From Gammaproteobacteria bacterium (GTDB lineage Bacteria; Pseudomonadota; Gammaproteobacteria; Pseudomonadales; Balneatricaceae): 64,000 bases of DNA. The DNA lies in NCBI GenBank assembly GCA_030748435.1, contig JASMLZ010000094.1:1-64000 (forward strand). The letters run 5' to 3'. The position numbers and the translations under genes were made by a program. This document shows, in pieces, positions 11,738 through 21,155 of the stretch (positions within the stretch are counted from its first letter, which is position 1; each line of letters starts with the position of its first letter). Under the pieces are notes generated by a model. It made no database searches and was not told the origin of the DNA. It worked only from the letters and a program-made list of their open reading frames with translations.

Positions 11738-13123
11738 CTAGATTTCCTGTAAAGGTAGTTGCATTGATGCCGCCACTGCTCGCAGAATGTTGCGGTGGTC
11801 GCCATAAGCTAAGGCCATATGATGTTCCAGGCCAGAATCCAGAATGTTTTTTAGTACTTGCCCTGCATGTCGCTCATAACGAATTACGCCAGAGGTGCCG
11901 GTAAAGGACATAGGCCGATCCTGCATTTCGCCATATGTAATCACCATTTTGAGTGAATTATGGCTCTGGGAAATGCGCATCATTGTTACCGGACCAGGCT
12001 TTAACGCAAATTCATATAACAACGGCATTTTGCGATTAGTATGAATGGTGGCTGTGGCTGCAGTGCTTGAAGCCCGCATTGAGATGGGAGCCTGACCACA
12101 GTGCCATACCACACCAGTGTTATCCTCAACATCAAGGTCAACCAGGTCCGTAAGGAATACCGGCTGGCCAGTTGCCTCTTGCAACACCATTTGGGTCAGA
12201 GCACCATAAACATCAGCCTCACAGGCACATGGTATTTGCGCCTCTCCCATCATGGATACGGGCCCGCAAACAGCACCGCCATACTCGGTAAAAGTTTCCG
12301 GCCAGCAACGAATGGCAAAAGCATCATAACCACCGGTTTCACGTAATTGATCAAGCCCAACTTTCAAGCGCAGAGATTTGTCCAGCTCGATTTGGTCTAC
12401 TTCATGCAAACCATCTGCAACCTGTTCAGCCTGCTTGCGAACTAATTCCACATGCTCTTCGGAAGCAGCATCGGCCACATCAAACAGATCTGACAGTTGT
12501 AAAGCATCAACTTTTATCCCTGCCAATTGTTCAACTTCTTGCCCGGAATAGGCACAGGTATCAAAGCCAAGAGGGTGCTCCCCAATACGCCCCACACGCT
12601 TACCTTTTAGTGCTTCGACAATCTGTTTACCGGCGTTTGACTCAAAAGCTATCGAATCCTGTGTAGGCAAAGGTATATTTTGTCTGTTGCCAGCCAGCAT
12701 AGCTTCAATATCTTCCATTACCCTGCCTGTTGGATCAGCATACAGCCAGGAAAATTGTCTATTGTTCAAACTGAGCGCATGGCTGGCAAGATTAAGCCCA
12801 CAAAATGCATTTAACCTTAAGCGACCACCAACTCTCGGTTCTGGCACAGCCCATATGGATAATGGCAGGGTAAATGCCTGAGCCAACTTGGCTGTCATGG
12901 CGGCGTCGGTAAAGGTTACCTGAAGGATAAGCAACTGATCGATATCTGTATCTTTCAAGTCGGCGGCAGCCTTGTCTGCCTGCTCGGCATCCAACAAAAG
13001 CTCCCTTGGGCCAATGATGGTATGACGACTTTGGTCAAGAACAGTCAGCATCTTGTGCAATTTTTCATTGGCGTACTCAACATCAAAGGTCCCTCTACCA
13101 AGGGCTAACATCCCAATCTTCAT
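11738..13123 (-). CDS. L-fucose/L-arabinose isomerase-family protein; candidate sulfoquinovose isomerase
   Basis: MKIGMLALGRGTFDVEYANEKL...; IRCWPETFTEYGGAVCGPVSMMGE...CEADVYGALT; start at 13123 has SD (CAGGAGATTGTT). Confidence 0.82.
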   Translation of the reverse strand: MKIGMLALGRGTFDVEYANEKLHKMLTVLDQSRHTIIGPRELLLDAEQADKAAADLKDTDIDQLLILQVTFTDAAMTAKLAQAFTLPLSIWAVPEPRVGGRLRLNAFCGLNLASHALSLNNRQFSWLYADPTGRVMEDIEAMLAGNRQNIPLPTQDSIAFESNAGKQIVEALKGKRVGRIGEHPLGFDTCAYSGQEVEQLAGIKVDALQLSDLFDVADAASEEHVELVRKQAEQVADGLHEVDQIELDKSLRLKVGLDQLRETGGYDAFAIRCWPETFTEYGGAVCGPVSMMGEAQIPCACEADVYGALTQMVLQEATGQPVFLTDLVDLDVEDNTGVVWHCGQAPISMRASSTAATATIHTNRKMPLLYEFALKPGPVTMMRISQSHNSLKMVITYGEMQDRPMSFTGTSGVIRYERHAGQVLKNILDSGLEHHMALAYGDHRNILRAVAASMQLPLQEI

Positions 13124-13149
13124 AACAATCTCCTGACCAACATCAATAG

Positions 13150-14175
13150 TTAAATAGCCGCATACTGTTGACGAAATTGCGCGTCTGCATAGGCAAAATG
13201 CGCGCCGCTGGGGCTGTAGCAAGAATGCTGTTTCCATGGTTGTGCTGCAGCATCTGCCAACAATGAAATCTCACGCATATAATCAGTGGCACCACCTCGC
13301 AAATCCAACTCGATCTGCTGCCAATTGGGATAGGCGTTAAATGCTTCCAACCAAATAGCCCTACCGGCCAGAAAGCCAGAGGCTCCAGCCTTAAATGCAT
13401 GCGCCAGTACCTGTTTGAATTCTTCCTTACCCGCCCCGGCAGAAAGCATCACCCAAGGCCTGCCCGCAAGGCGGCCCATTTCATCAAACACTGCCTGTAC
13501 TTCGCTAGAGCCATCTGCATCAGCAGCATTTACAGGACTTTCCAACTTAAAGACATCAACACCATAGTCTGGTTTGGCAAATTCCATAACTGACTCTAAT
13601 ACATGCTCGGCTTTTTTGCCCTTCATCTCAACATACTCTTTAGTTTGGTGCACATCTTTTGCCAGAGGATAAACCAGCAGCTCAAACAAAAAAGGAATAT
13701 CAAAGCGCGCGCACTCTTCACCTAAACGTTTCACATAGTCCTGTTGCTGTTGCAGTACTCGTGGTCCAGCATCAGGACGATACCAAGCCAATACTTTTAC
13801 CGCATCACCACCCATACGCTTTATTTTAGATACCGACCAATCATCAATATCTGCACTCAATCGACCGTCTATTGTTTCAGCAAAAAGGGAATCCTCCAGG
13901 GTCACAATTAAACCTTTACTTGGGCATAGAGCATCAAGGCTATAGGGAATAGCATAATGTGGGTCAAGCAACATGGCCGTACTCTGTTCCTGCAGGGTCT
14001 CAACCAACAGGCCTTTAAATTTGGCAACCTGCTCCCATGGGGCTTCACTAGTTCCTAAGTGTGCGGCTATAGGGCCCTTAATTGGTGGGCGTTGATCCAC
14101 AGCGGTCATCTTGAAAATACCTCTTGCATCAGCCATGCGACGCAACCCCCACTGCTTACCTGGTGATAACTGCAT
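13150..14175 (-). CDS. Class I (LacD/YihT-like) aldolase
   Basis: GIFKMTAVDQRPP, DAVKVLAWYRPDA, VDVFKLESPV, VMLSAGAGKEEF, GFLAGRAIW. Confidence 0.85.
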   Translation of the reverse strand: MQLSPGKQWGLRRMADARGIFKMTAVDQRPPIKGPIAAHLGTSEAPWEQVAKFKGLLVETLQEQSTAMLLDPHYAIPYSLDALCPSKGLIVTLEDSLFAETIDGRLSADIDDWSVSKIKRMGGDAVKVLAWYRPDAGPRVLQQQQDYVKRLGEECARFDIPFLFELLVYPLAKDVHQTKEYVEMKGKKAEHVLESVMEFAKPDYGVDVFKLESPVNAADADGSSEVQAVFDEMGRLAGRPWVMLSAGAGKEEFKQVLAHAFKAGASGFLAGRAIWLEAFNAYPNWQQIELDLRGGATDYMREISLLADAAAQPWKQHSCYSPSGAHFAYADAQFRQQYAAI

Positions 14176-14177
14176 AC

Positions 14178-15059
14178 TTACTTCTCCTTAATAAAATGTT
14201 CTGTTGCAACACGATCGGGGCAACCTTGTCGTCCCCCTGAGCGTGTACATTTGATAGCGGCAGCAGCATTAGCAAATATAACAGCATCCTTTTCGCCAGC
14301 TCCTTCAGCTAACCTGAGGGTAAAGGCGCCATGCCAAATATCCCCAGCACCCAGAGTATCAACAACGTTTACTGGATAAGCGGGCACTGTTTCTATCTTA
14401 TTGTTAGCCACATAAAATGTGCCATTGGCACCATCTGTCACACTGCAAAACCCTGACACTGTAGCGGCAACTTCTAGCAAAGCGTCCTCCAAACTATTAG
14501 CTTTTGCCAAAGACATTAAGCCCTGTTTCGAGCACGCGATATGGCTGGCCAATGTTAAAAGGCGTTTGTCAACGGGAGCCTCAGCATCAAGCACACCGGG
14601 GATACCTCGCTCTTGGGCCCACTTCAGAGCTCTAGCAGACGCTTCAACCCAACGGCTATCTACCAGTACAGCATCAACCTGTGGTGCCAAATCAATCCAG
14701 TCTGTATTTGTGCACAAGCCAGAGCCCCGAAAATTAACAATCTGCCGTTCACCAGCACTATTTAAATAAACCGACGAATAAGATGACTGAGCTCCCGGGC
14801 AGCGCTGCACATAACTGATATCAACCTGTTCATGCTGTAAATCGGTAACAATTAGATCACCCATATAATCGTCACCCAAACGGCCACCCAAGTATGCTTT
14901 GCCTCCCAGTCTTACTATTGCCACAGCAGCATTGGCGGCAGGGCCACCACCAACAATAGTGGCTGACCTAGCAGCATACTTATCTGCTTTATCAGGCATT
15001 TGATCGACAGTAAAAACAAAGTCCATCACTGCCATGCCAACTACAAAAATACTCGCCAT
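14178..15059 (-). CDS. PfkB-family kinase, YihV-like candidate 6-deoxy-6-sulfofructose kinase
   Basis: GGGPAANAAVAIVRLGG, DTLGAGDIWHGAF, IKCTRSGGRQGCPD; ATG at 15059 overlaps the upstream TGA (TGATG); K27/N109/R136 match recalled YihV sulfonate-binding residues. Confidence 0.85.
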   Translation of the reverse strand: MASIFVVGMAVMDFVFTVDQMPDKADKYAARSATIVGGGPAANAAVAIVRLGGKAYLGGRLGDDYMGDLIVTDLQHEQVDISYVQRCPGAQSSYSSVYLNSAGERQIVNFRGSGLCTNTDWIDLAPQVDAVLVDSRWVEASARALKWAQERGIPGVLDAEAPVDKRLLTLASHIACSKQGLMSLAKANSLEDALLEVAATVSGFCSVTDGANGTFYVANNKIETVPAYPVNVVDTLGAGDIWHGAFTLRLAEGAGEKDAVIFANAAAAIKCTRSGGRQGCPDRVATEHFIKEK

Positions 15060-16366
15060 CAATCCACCTTCAAGCCACTGGGTACATGTTTTGGCTTTCC
15101 TAAAACACCGTTAATCGAGTCTGTTCCCGTCAGTGCGTTAAGAAAAGCGATAAGATCAGCCACCTGATCGTCTCTGAGCTGAAGTGGCTGAATATCTAAT
15201 TTAGAGCTTACTCGTTGCCGCTCACGCCAATCCTCCAAGGACAGAAAATCGGTCTTTTGCAACCATGGTGCCTCAGGTAGATTCACCATTTCAGGTCGCC
15301 AACTCGCAAATCCTGCCTGCGGATCCAAATGGTGACGCACAATACCCTCTAAGGTAGCATAAGCACCGTTATGACCATATGGCGCGGTCAGGGCAACATT
15401 TTTGAGCGATGGTGTGCGAAACCGATACGCATCTTCGAGCCTGTCTGATGCCGCCATACGGCCCACATCACGAATCACCATATCCCACTGACGCGTTCGC
15501 CCTGGGCCAAACTGAGGCAAACCTAAAGCATGAAATTTATGATCAGTTAACAGTGGACCAGTGTGACAACGGTCGCACCCGGCAGCACCATAAAACAATG
15601 CCATTCCACGCATCTGGCCCTGAGTCAGAGCATCATCCTGACCATTTAAGTAAGCATCAAAAGGGGAGTCTGTCGAACGCCATTCCAGTGCTTCAAAAGC
15701 AGCTATGGCATTAGCAATATGAGCAATAGTGACTTGCTCGGGTGTATCAACATCGGCGAAGGCATTAACAAACATTTCACCATATTCGGGGATAATACGA
15801 ACTCTCTTGGCAAGAATAGGCCACACCGCATCAATTCTGTCATAGACCGCACCACCAACCTGATTTTCACCAGGGTCACCCGCCATTTCAAATTGTGATG
15901 TAAGGGGGAACAAGGCTTGTACCGCCAACAAGCTATTTAGACCTTCAGGCAACCATTCCTGCGCCGGTGTGTTGAAGTGATTGTTATAGAATGGCGCATG
16001 ACTCACACGCCCATCAAGAAAGAAAGATAAATATTCTTTGGCTCCTACATTCCACAAACCTGGAGCATTACGAGGAATGCGCTTAAGCACTCTGGCAGAG
16101 CCTTCACCTGCTGAACGTTCAGGGCCCAGACCAATACCCCCCTCACCAATACCAAGCGCCAAACCATCAGCACTACCGAGATCATGATTATGGCAAGTAC
16201 CACAGGAAATATTACGGTTGCCTGAAAGGAGGGGATCATAAAAAAGTAACTGGCCCAACTGGGCCTGCTGTTCACTAAACACGTGGAAGTCGCTATCATG
16301 TGGAGCTTTAGGTAATTCCAAGGCAAAAGTATGGCTACTCAGAAAACCAATAAGCACTATAAACAT
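15059..16366 (-). CDS. Di-heme cytochrome c peroxidase/MauG-family periplasmic protein
   Basis: Two CxxCH motifs (CGTCH, CDRCH); signal peptide MFIVLIGFLSSHTFA; ORF track start trimmed from 16807. Confidence 0.82.
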   Translation of the reverse strand: MFIVLIGFLSSHTFALELPKAPHDSDFHVFSEQQAQLGQLLFYDPLLSGNRNISCGTCHNHDLGSADGLALGIGEGGIGLGPERSAGEGSARVLKRIPRNAPGLWNVGAKEYLSFFLDGRVSHAPFYNNHFNTPAQEWLPEGLNSLLAVQALFPLTSQFEMAGDPGENQVGGAVYDRIDAVWPILAKRVRIIPEYGEMFVNAFADVDTPEQVTIAHIANAIAAFEALEWRSTDSPFDAYLNGQDDALTQGQMRGMALFYGAAGCDRCHTGPLLTDHKFHALGLPQFGPGRTRQWDMVIRDVGRMAASDRLEDAYRFRTPSLKNVALTAPYGHNGAYATLEGIVRHHLDPQAGFASWRPEMVNLPEAPWLQKTDFLSLEDWRERQRVSSKLDIQPLQLRDDQVADLIAFLNALTGTDSINGVLGKPKHVPSGLKVD

Positions 16367-16852
16367 GTTAATAAGATCGGTGCGATAACCACGCTTGTGA
16401 TAAGCATTGCGTTGGCGCAGCCTGTGTTGGCAGAACTTGAAACCGCGCGCGATTTGATGGATGCAAAACAGTACGTACAAGCGCTGCAAGAACTGTCTCT
16501 GGCCGCACAATCCGGTAACGCGGAAGCAGAAGAATTGATCGGCGTAATGTATGCCTCGGGCCTTGGTGTCGAGCAAGACGACATGCGGGCGTTCGAATGG
16601 TATCTCAGAGCCTCCATGAAAGGTCATGCCGGAGCACAGTCGGGGGTTGGCTGGTATTACGAAGTTGGCCGCGGGTTGGCCGCGCCTGACTTGGTCAGAG
16701 CCTATATGTGGTATGCCCTTTCCGCCATAGGAGGCGATCCTGATGCAGCAATTTCGCAAGAGGAAGTAATCAAAAAAATGTCTAAAGGCGAAATTGAACA
16801 GGCGCATTTACTTATCGACGATTACAAAAGTTGGATATATCCGTTCCGATAA
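16331..16852 (+). CDS. Sel1-repeat secreted protein
   Basis: Signal peptide-like N-terminus; AEAEELIGVMYASGLGVEQDDMRAFEWYLRASMKGHAGAQSGVGWYYEVGRG Sel1 repeats. Confidence 0.82.
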   Translation: MATQKTNKHYKHVNKIGAITTLVISIALAQPVLAELETARDLMDAKQYVQALQELSLAAQSGNAEAEELIGVMYASGLGVEQDDMRAFEWYLRASMKGHAGAQSGVGWYYEVGRGLAAPDLVRAYMWYALSAIGGDPDAAISQEEVIKKMSKGEIEQAHLLIDDYKSWIYPFR

Positions 16853-16868
16853 ACGGCATAGGCGCTGC

Positions 16869-16900
16869 TAACTGCCATTGCCTATATAGAAAGGCAGTTA
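16869..16900. terminator. Inverted repeat downstream of the Sel1 gene
   Basis: TAACTGCC...GGCAGTTA, 8-bp perfect stem right after the CDS. Confidence 0.5.
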
Positions 16901-16924
16901 ACAACACAACAAGAACGGTAATGG

Positions 16925-16954
16925 CTGTGGCGCAACGACATAGTCGCGCCACAG
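16925..16954 (-). terminator. Stem-loop just downstream of dctP
   Basis: CTGTGGCGC...GCGCCACAG, 9-bp perfect stem within 10 nt of the dctP stop. Confidence 0.5.
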
Positions 16955-16962
16955 TACTACTG

Positions 16963-18021
16963 CTAGTTCACATCAGCAGCACGTGCTGCATTGATGTCTT
17001 GCTCAGCTTCAGCAACCGCTGCAGTAAGTGCATTGAAAGATGCTTCGCCACCACGAACATTTTTCATATACCAATCATACACAGGAGCAGAGGCTTTCTT
17101 AAAGTCTGCCTTTTCTGCTGGGGTTGGCACATACAAATCACCACCACCGGCAACGAAGTCTTGGTAGGCACTGATCGACTTACGCTTTGGAGAAGCAAAG
17201 GTAGCCTGTTGCAAGGCATGGAAACCATCAACCACCACCTGTCGCAGGCTTTCTGGCATAGCTTTGAACTTGGCATTATTCATCCACCACAAAGCACCCA
17301 TGTAAGCGTGTCCATCCAAAGTCACATACTGCAGGCCAGCATCAGGGAATTTCATACCCATAATGTCAGTAATGCCATTCTTGGAACCTTCTACTACACC
17401 AGTTTGGAAAGAAGTGAACAGTTCAGGCCAAGGGATTGGGGTTGGCGAAGCACCCAAGGCACGTACCAATTCCTGAGGCAAATCAGCCACTACTGTGCGG
17501 ATTTTCAAACCTTCCATATCAGCTGGGCCCTGCACCCGACGTTTGGTATTGGCAAAATTACGCCAGCCACCAGTGTTACCAATGGTCATCAAGCGAATAG
17601 CGTCACCCGAATCTTCCAGCGCCATATCACGAATAGTGCGAGTGAAATCGCCGGTTAGAACATGCTCAGCTACACGATCGTCGGCCATCAAGTATGGTAA
17701 ATCCAGCACTTGAACGTAAGGGAAAATACCTGCGGCACCGCCAGATGTACTGATGTAAATATCAACAGAACCATCAGCCACACTTTGTAAACATTCAGCA
17801 CCACCTTTACATAGTTGTGTGCCAATAAACAGTTCTACCGAAACAGCACCGTTTGATGCTGCTTCTACATAGTTTTTGAAAACGACCAAACCATCATAGT
17901 CTTCATCATTTTCATTAGAGTTAGCGGTAGCACGCAGATTAAAATCTGCTGCTACAGTTGGCAGTGCAATACCTGCCATCATAGTCGCAAGTGCTACTGT
18001 TTTTAGGGTTTTTTTGAACAT
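16963..18021 (-). CDS. TRAP transporter substrate-binding protein DctP
   Basis: Signal peptide MFKKTLKTVALATMMAGIALPTVA; GLKIRTV...PWPELFTSFQTGVVEGSKNG; SD GGAG before 18021. Confidence 0.92.
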   Translation of the reverse strand: MFKKTLKTVALATMMAGIALPTVAADFNLRATANSNENDEDYDGLVVFKNYVEAASNGAVSVELFIGTQLCKGGAECLQSVADGSVDIYISTSGGAAGIFPYVQVLDLPYLMADDRVAEHVLTGDFTRTIRDMALEDSGDAIRLMTIGNTGGWRNFANTKRRVQGPADMEGLKIRTVVADLPQELVRALGASPTPIPWPELFTSFQTGVVEGSKNGITDIMGMKFPDAGLQYVTLDGHAYMGALWWMNNAKFKAMPESLRQVVVDGFHALQQATFASPKRKSISAYQDFVAGGGDLYVPTPAEKADFKKASAPVYDWYMKNVRGGEASFNALTAAVAEAEQDINAARAADVN

Positions 18022-18071
18022 CTTATGGACTCCTAGTTGTATTACATTAATTTGGTTTGTTGCACAAACCA

Positions 18072-19571
18072 TCACTGAACAAACCCGGTTAACCGTGGAA
18101 TGGTCATTGACAAAAACGGGAAGTAAGTAATAAGGAATATTACGGCCACTTCCACGGCCAAAAATGGCAATATGGTACGCGAAATAGTTTCCACTCTTTC
18201 TCCAGACACCGAAGAGGCAACAAACAACACCAGCCCCATGGGTGGCGTTGCCAAACCCACGGTCAAATTGACCGCCATAATGACAGCAAAATGCACAGGG
18301 TGAACACCCAGATCAACAAAGATGGGGCCTAAAATGGGGCCTAATATGATGATCGCCGGACCAGCATCAAGAAACATCCCAACGACAAACAACAGGATGT
18401 TGATCAAGAACAGCAAAATGAGTGGATTATCACTCAAACCCAGAATCATATCGGCCAACTGTTCCGGCGCATGGCTCAAGCTAATCACAGTCTTAAAGGC
18501 CACCGAAGCGCCCACCAAAAGTAATACAGTTGACGATGCCAAAGCAGATTTAGACAGAACCTTGGACAGGTCCTGAACTTTCATGGATTTAAGAATAAAT
18601 AGAGAAATGATTAAAGCATAAGCCACGGCAATGGCCGATGCCTCAGTGGGAGTAAATACGCCAATCAAAATACCACCCAATATAATAATGGGTGTCTGCA
18701 AAGGGGCCACAGCTTTTTTGCAGATTATGCGAAAATCACTGGATACCATACGCCTCAAACGTAGCAAAAATAGGTGCGCAGGGAGTAGCAGAACCAAGTA
18801 CATAAGCCAGCCAGAAAGTTGCACCTGCATGCCGGCAAAACTATTGAGTAAGGCTATCACCCCCAAACATAAAACAAACATCAAACCGGCAACATTTAAA
18901 CGCAATAGCAATAGAGAAACCCAATGTTCAACCGGCGATATAACCTGATTCTTGTTAACAATACGCTGTGCCTTGGGTAATTTATGGCGATCGGCCATTA
19001 GTCTGACCATAATCATCAAACCCACACCAACCATAAAGCCCGGCACAATGCCGGCCAAGAACAGAGCGGCCACACTTTCACCCATTACATAGGCATAAAT
19101 AATCATAATGCCCGAAGGAGGAATAATCGGCCCTATGACCGAACTGGCGGCAGTGACAGCGGCAGCGAACTTGCGCGAATAGCCATTCTTTTCCATGGCT
19201 GGAATAAGTGTCGAACCCAAAGCAGAAGTATCAGCCACCGCCGAACCGGACAAGCCAGCAAAGAGCATGGATGACAAAATATTAACCTGTGCTAAGCCAC
19301 CGCGCAGATGACCCATTAAGGCTTGCGAAAACTCCACCAGACGAATCGTGATACCCCCACGATTCATAAGTTCGCCGGCTAACATAAAAAATGGCAGTGC
19401 CATAAGGGGAAAGCTATCTATACCGTTATAAACATTTCGATATAGCAAGGCAATATCACGTTCCTGGCCGTTCAACCACAGCATGACACCTGGCGCAAAC
19501 AAGAGCGCAAAGGCAACGGGAAGGCCAATTAGAATTAAAGCCAAAAACAGGGGTAACACCCAAATAAGCAT
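18072..19571 (-). CDS. TRAP transporter large permease DctM
   Basis: GLPVAFALLFAPG, SGSAVADTSALGSTLIPAMEKNGYSRKFAAAVTAASSVIGPIIPPSGIMIIYA. Confidence 0.93.
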   Translation of the reverse strand: MLIWVLPLFLALILIGLPVAFALLFAPGVMLWLNGQERDIALLYRNVYNGIDSFPLMALPFFMLAGELMNRGGITIRLVEFSQALMGHLRGGLAQVNILSSMLFAGLSGSAVADTSALGSTLIPAMEKNGYSRKFAAAVTAASSVIGPIIPPSGIMIIYAYVMGESVAALFLAGIVPGFMVGVGLMIMVRLMADRHKLPKAQRIVNKNQVISPVEHWVSLLLLRLNVAGLMFVLCLGVIALLNSFAGMQVQLSGWLMYLVLLLPAHLFLLRLRRMVSSDFRIICKKAVAPLQTPIIILGGILIGVFTPTEASAIAVAYALIISLFILKSMKVQDLSKVLSKSALASSTVLLLVGASVAFKTVISLSHAPEQLADMILGLSDNPLILLFLINILLFVVGMFLDAGPAIIILGPILGPIFVDLGVHPVHFAVIMAVNLTVGLATPPMGLVLFVASSVSGERVETISRTILPFLAVEVAVIFLITYFPFLSMTIPRLTGFVQ

Positions 19572-20173
19572 TATTCGGCCTCCACACTATAGGTAGTTGG
19601 TTGATCTGTGGTGGGTAATACCGCATCTGCATTCCATAGCTGCATAATAAGACGCAATATCAATTCAACATTAACCAGCAACATCAAGCCGGTGCCCAGT
19701 AATAAAGATGCATACATATAGCGTAGCTTAACCCTGACCATCTCAAATCCAATCCAATCAAGAGGTAAGCGCAAAGAGGAGCTGGTAAAGTTACCCCCAA
19801 ATCCCAGCGTATGGTTATAACCATGCTTTATGCCAACCCACAGCACGGTGGCAGACATAAGTAGCAAAACTAAAGCGGCCACACGGCCTAACAACTGCGG
19901 CAGGTGGCGGAGGAACATATCAATAGCAACAAAGCCACCCCATCTAAATGCCGAGGGAGCCATCAGACATGTCATCCAAAGCATAAGGAAACGGGCAAAT
20001 TCATCTGGCCAGGCCATTGCATCATTTAAGACATAGCGGAAAAATACTTGCAGTAGAATAACCACGACCATAACTGCCAGGCCAATACTGGCAACCAGTC
20101 TACCGATAGGCAGGATACGGTTATTAACCGTAGCAAGAACTCTGAGTACAACCATTAACATGTATGCACCCAA
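19571..20173 (-). CDS. TRAP transporter small permease DctQ
   Basis: VFFRYVLNDAMAWPDEFARFLMLWMT, 4-TM; adjacent to dctM. Confidence 0.9.
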   Translation of the reverse strand: MGAYMLMVVLRVLATVNNRILPIGRLVASIGLAVMVVVILLQVFFRYVLNDAMAWPDEFARFLMLWMTCLMAPSAFRWGGFVAIDMFLRHLPQLLGRVAALVLLLMSATVLWVGIKHGYNHTLGFGGNFTSSSLRLPLDWIGFEMVRVKLRYMYASLLLGTGLMLLVNVELILRLIMQLWNADAVLPTTDQPTTYSVEAE

Positions 20174-20268
20174 AGATAGAACTCAATGAAAGAAGACATA
20201 AGTCACCCTGCCTTGCCTATTGGTGTCAGGGTACCTTTAACTGTGGAGACCTTAGATCAAACAATAGG

Positions 20269-20291
20269 CTCGTTTTATTTTCGTTCTTTTC
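20269..20291. promoter_or_regulatory. Candidate DeoR-family operator (direct TCGTTYTWTT repeats)
   Basis: CTCGTTTTATTTTCGTTCTTTTC upstream of dctQ, two 11-bp-spaced repeats. Confidence 0.4.
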
Positions 20292-20367
20292 TAAATAATA
20301 ATCAAAACAAAAATAAAGTCAAGGGGTGAAAGCTTGACACAAAGCAACTGAACAGCGTGTTACCTTG

Positions 20368-21147
20368 TCAGGTATCAAGCAACTGCACATCATGCTCAAG
20401 GGCCAACTGACGCAAATGACGAGAACAACGCTTATCAGTTACCAACGTATTGATGTCTGACAAATGACCAATCTGTACGGGGGCAGAACGGCCAAATTTT
20501 GAACTGTCCGCAACCAGAATAATATGGCGTGAATTTGAAATCATCGCCGTTACCACCGCCGCTTCATGCAGATCAAAGTCCAGTAAGGCACCACTGGCTT
20601 CTATGGCAGCCGCGCCAATAATTGCAATATCAAAGCGAAAGTTATTTATAAAATCAACAGCTGTTTGACCAGAAATTGTACCATCAGAACGCCGTACTTC
20701 TCCCCCTGGCACCAGTACCTCAATATCCATAAATGATTTAATATCATTGGCTATGAGCACACTGTCTGTAACCACCCTCAGGCCAGAATGGTATTTTATA
20801 TTGCGTGCCACAGCAGCTGTCGAAGTACCTGCATTCAGGGCAACCACCGCATTGTTTGGTATTAGTTTGGAACAGGCCACACCTATACGATACTTTTCAT
20901 CACTGGCTATTTCCTTGCGCGCTTCATATTTAGTGTATTCGTTACCTGCCAACAGCATGGCACCGCCATGCACCCGCATAACCCCCCCTTCTTCTTCCAT
21001 GATACTAAGATCCTTGCGTATTGTTTGGGGGGTCGCACCAAACATAGCTGCCAACTCATCAACCGAAACTCGGCCTTTTTTTTGTATATGACTTAACATC
21101 AAAGCTCGCCTGTCGCGGGCCTTTCTACCCTTGATACTTGCCACCAT
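20368..21147 (-). CDS. DeoR/GlpR-family transcriptional regulator
   Basis: RRALMLSHIQKKGRVSVDELAAMFGATPQTIRKDLSIMEEEGGVMRVHGGAM. Confidence 0.93.
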   Translation of the reverse strand: MVASIKGRKARDRRALMLSHIQKKGRVSVDELAAMFGATPQTIRKDLSIMEEEGGVMRVHGGAMLLAGNEYTKYEARKEIASDEKYRIGVACSKLIPNNAVVALNAGTSTAAVARNIKYHSGLRVVTDSVLIANDIKSFMDIEVLVPGGEVRRSDGTISGQTAVDFINNFRFDIAIIGAAAIEASGALLDFDLHEAAVVTAMISNSRHIILVADSSKFGRSAPVQIGHLSDINTLVTDKRCSRHLRQLALEHDVQLLDT

Positions 21148-21155
21148 ATAAAGCC

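Noticed and set aside
16367-16807. N-terminal extension of the di-heme peroxidase ORF (147 extra residues in the ORF track)
   Set aside because: No cytochrome similarity, antisense to the Sel1 gene, and a signal peptide begins at the internal Met (16366); treated as an artefact of the open frame.
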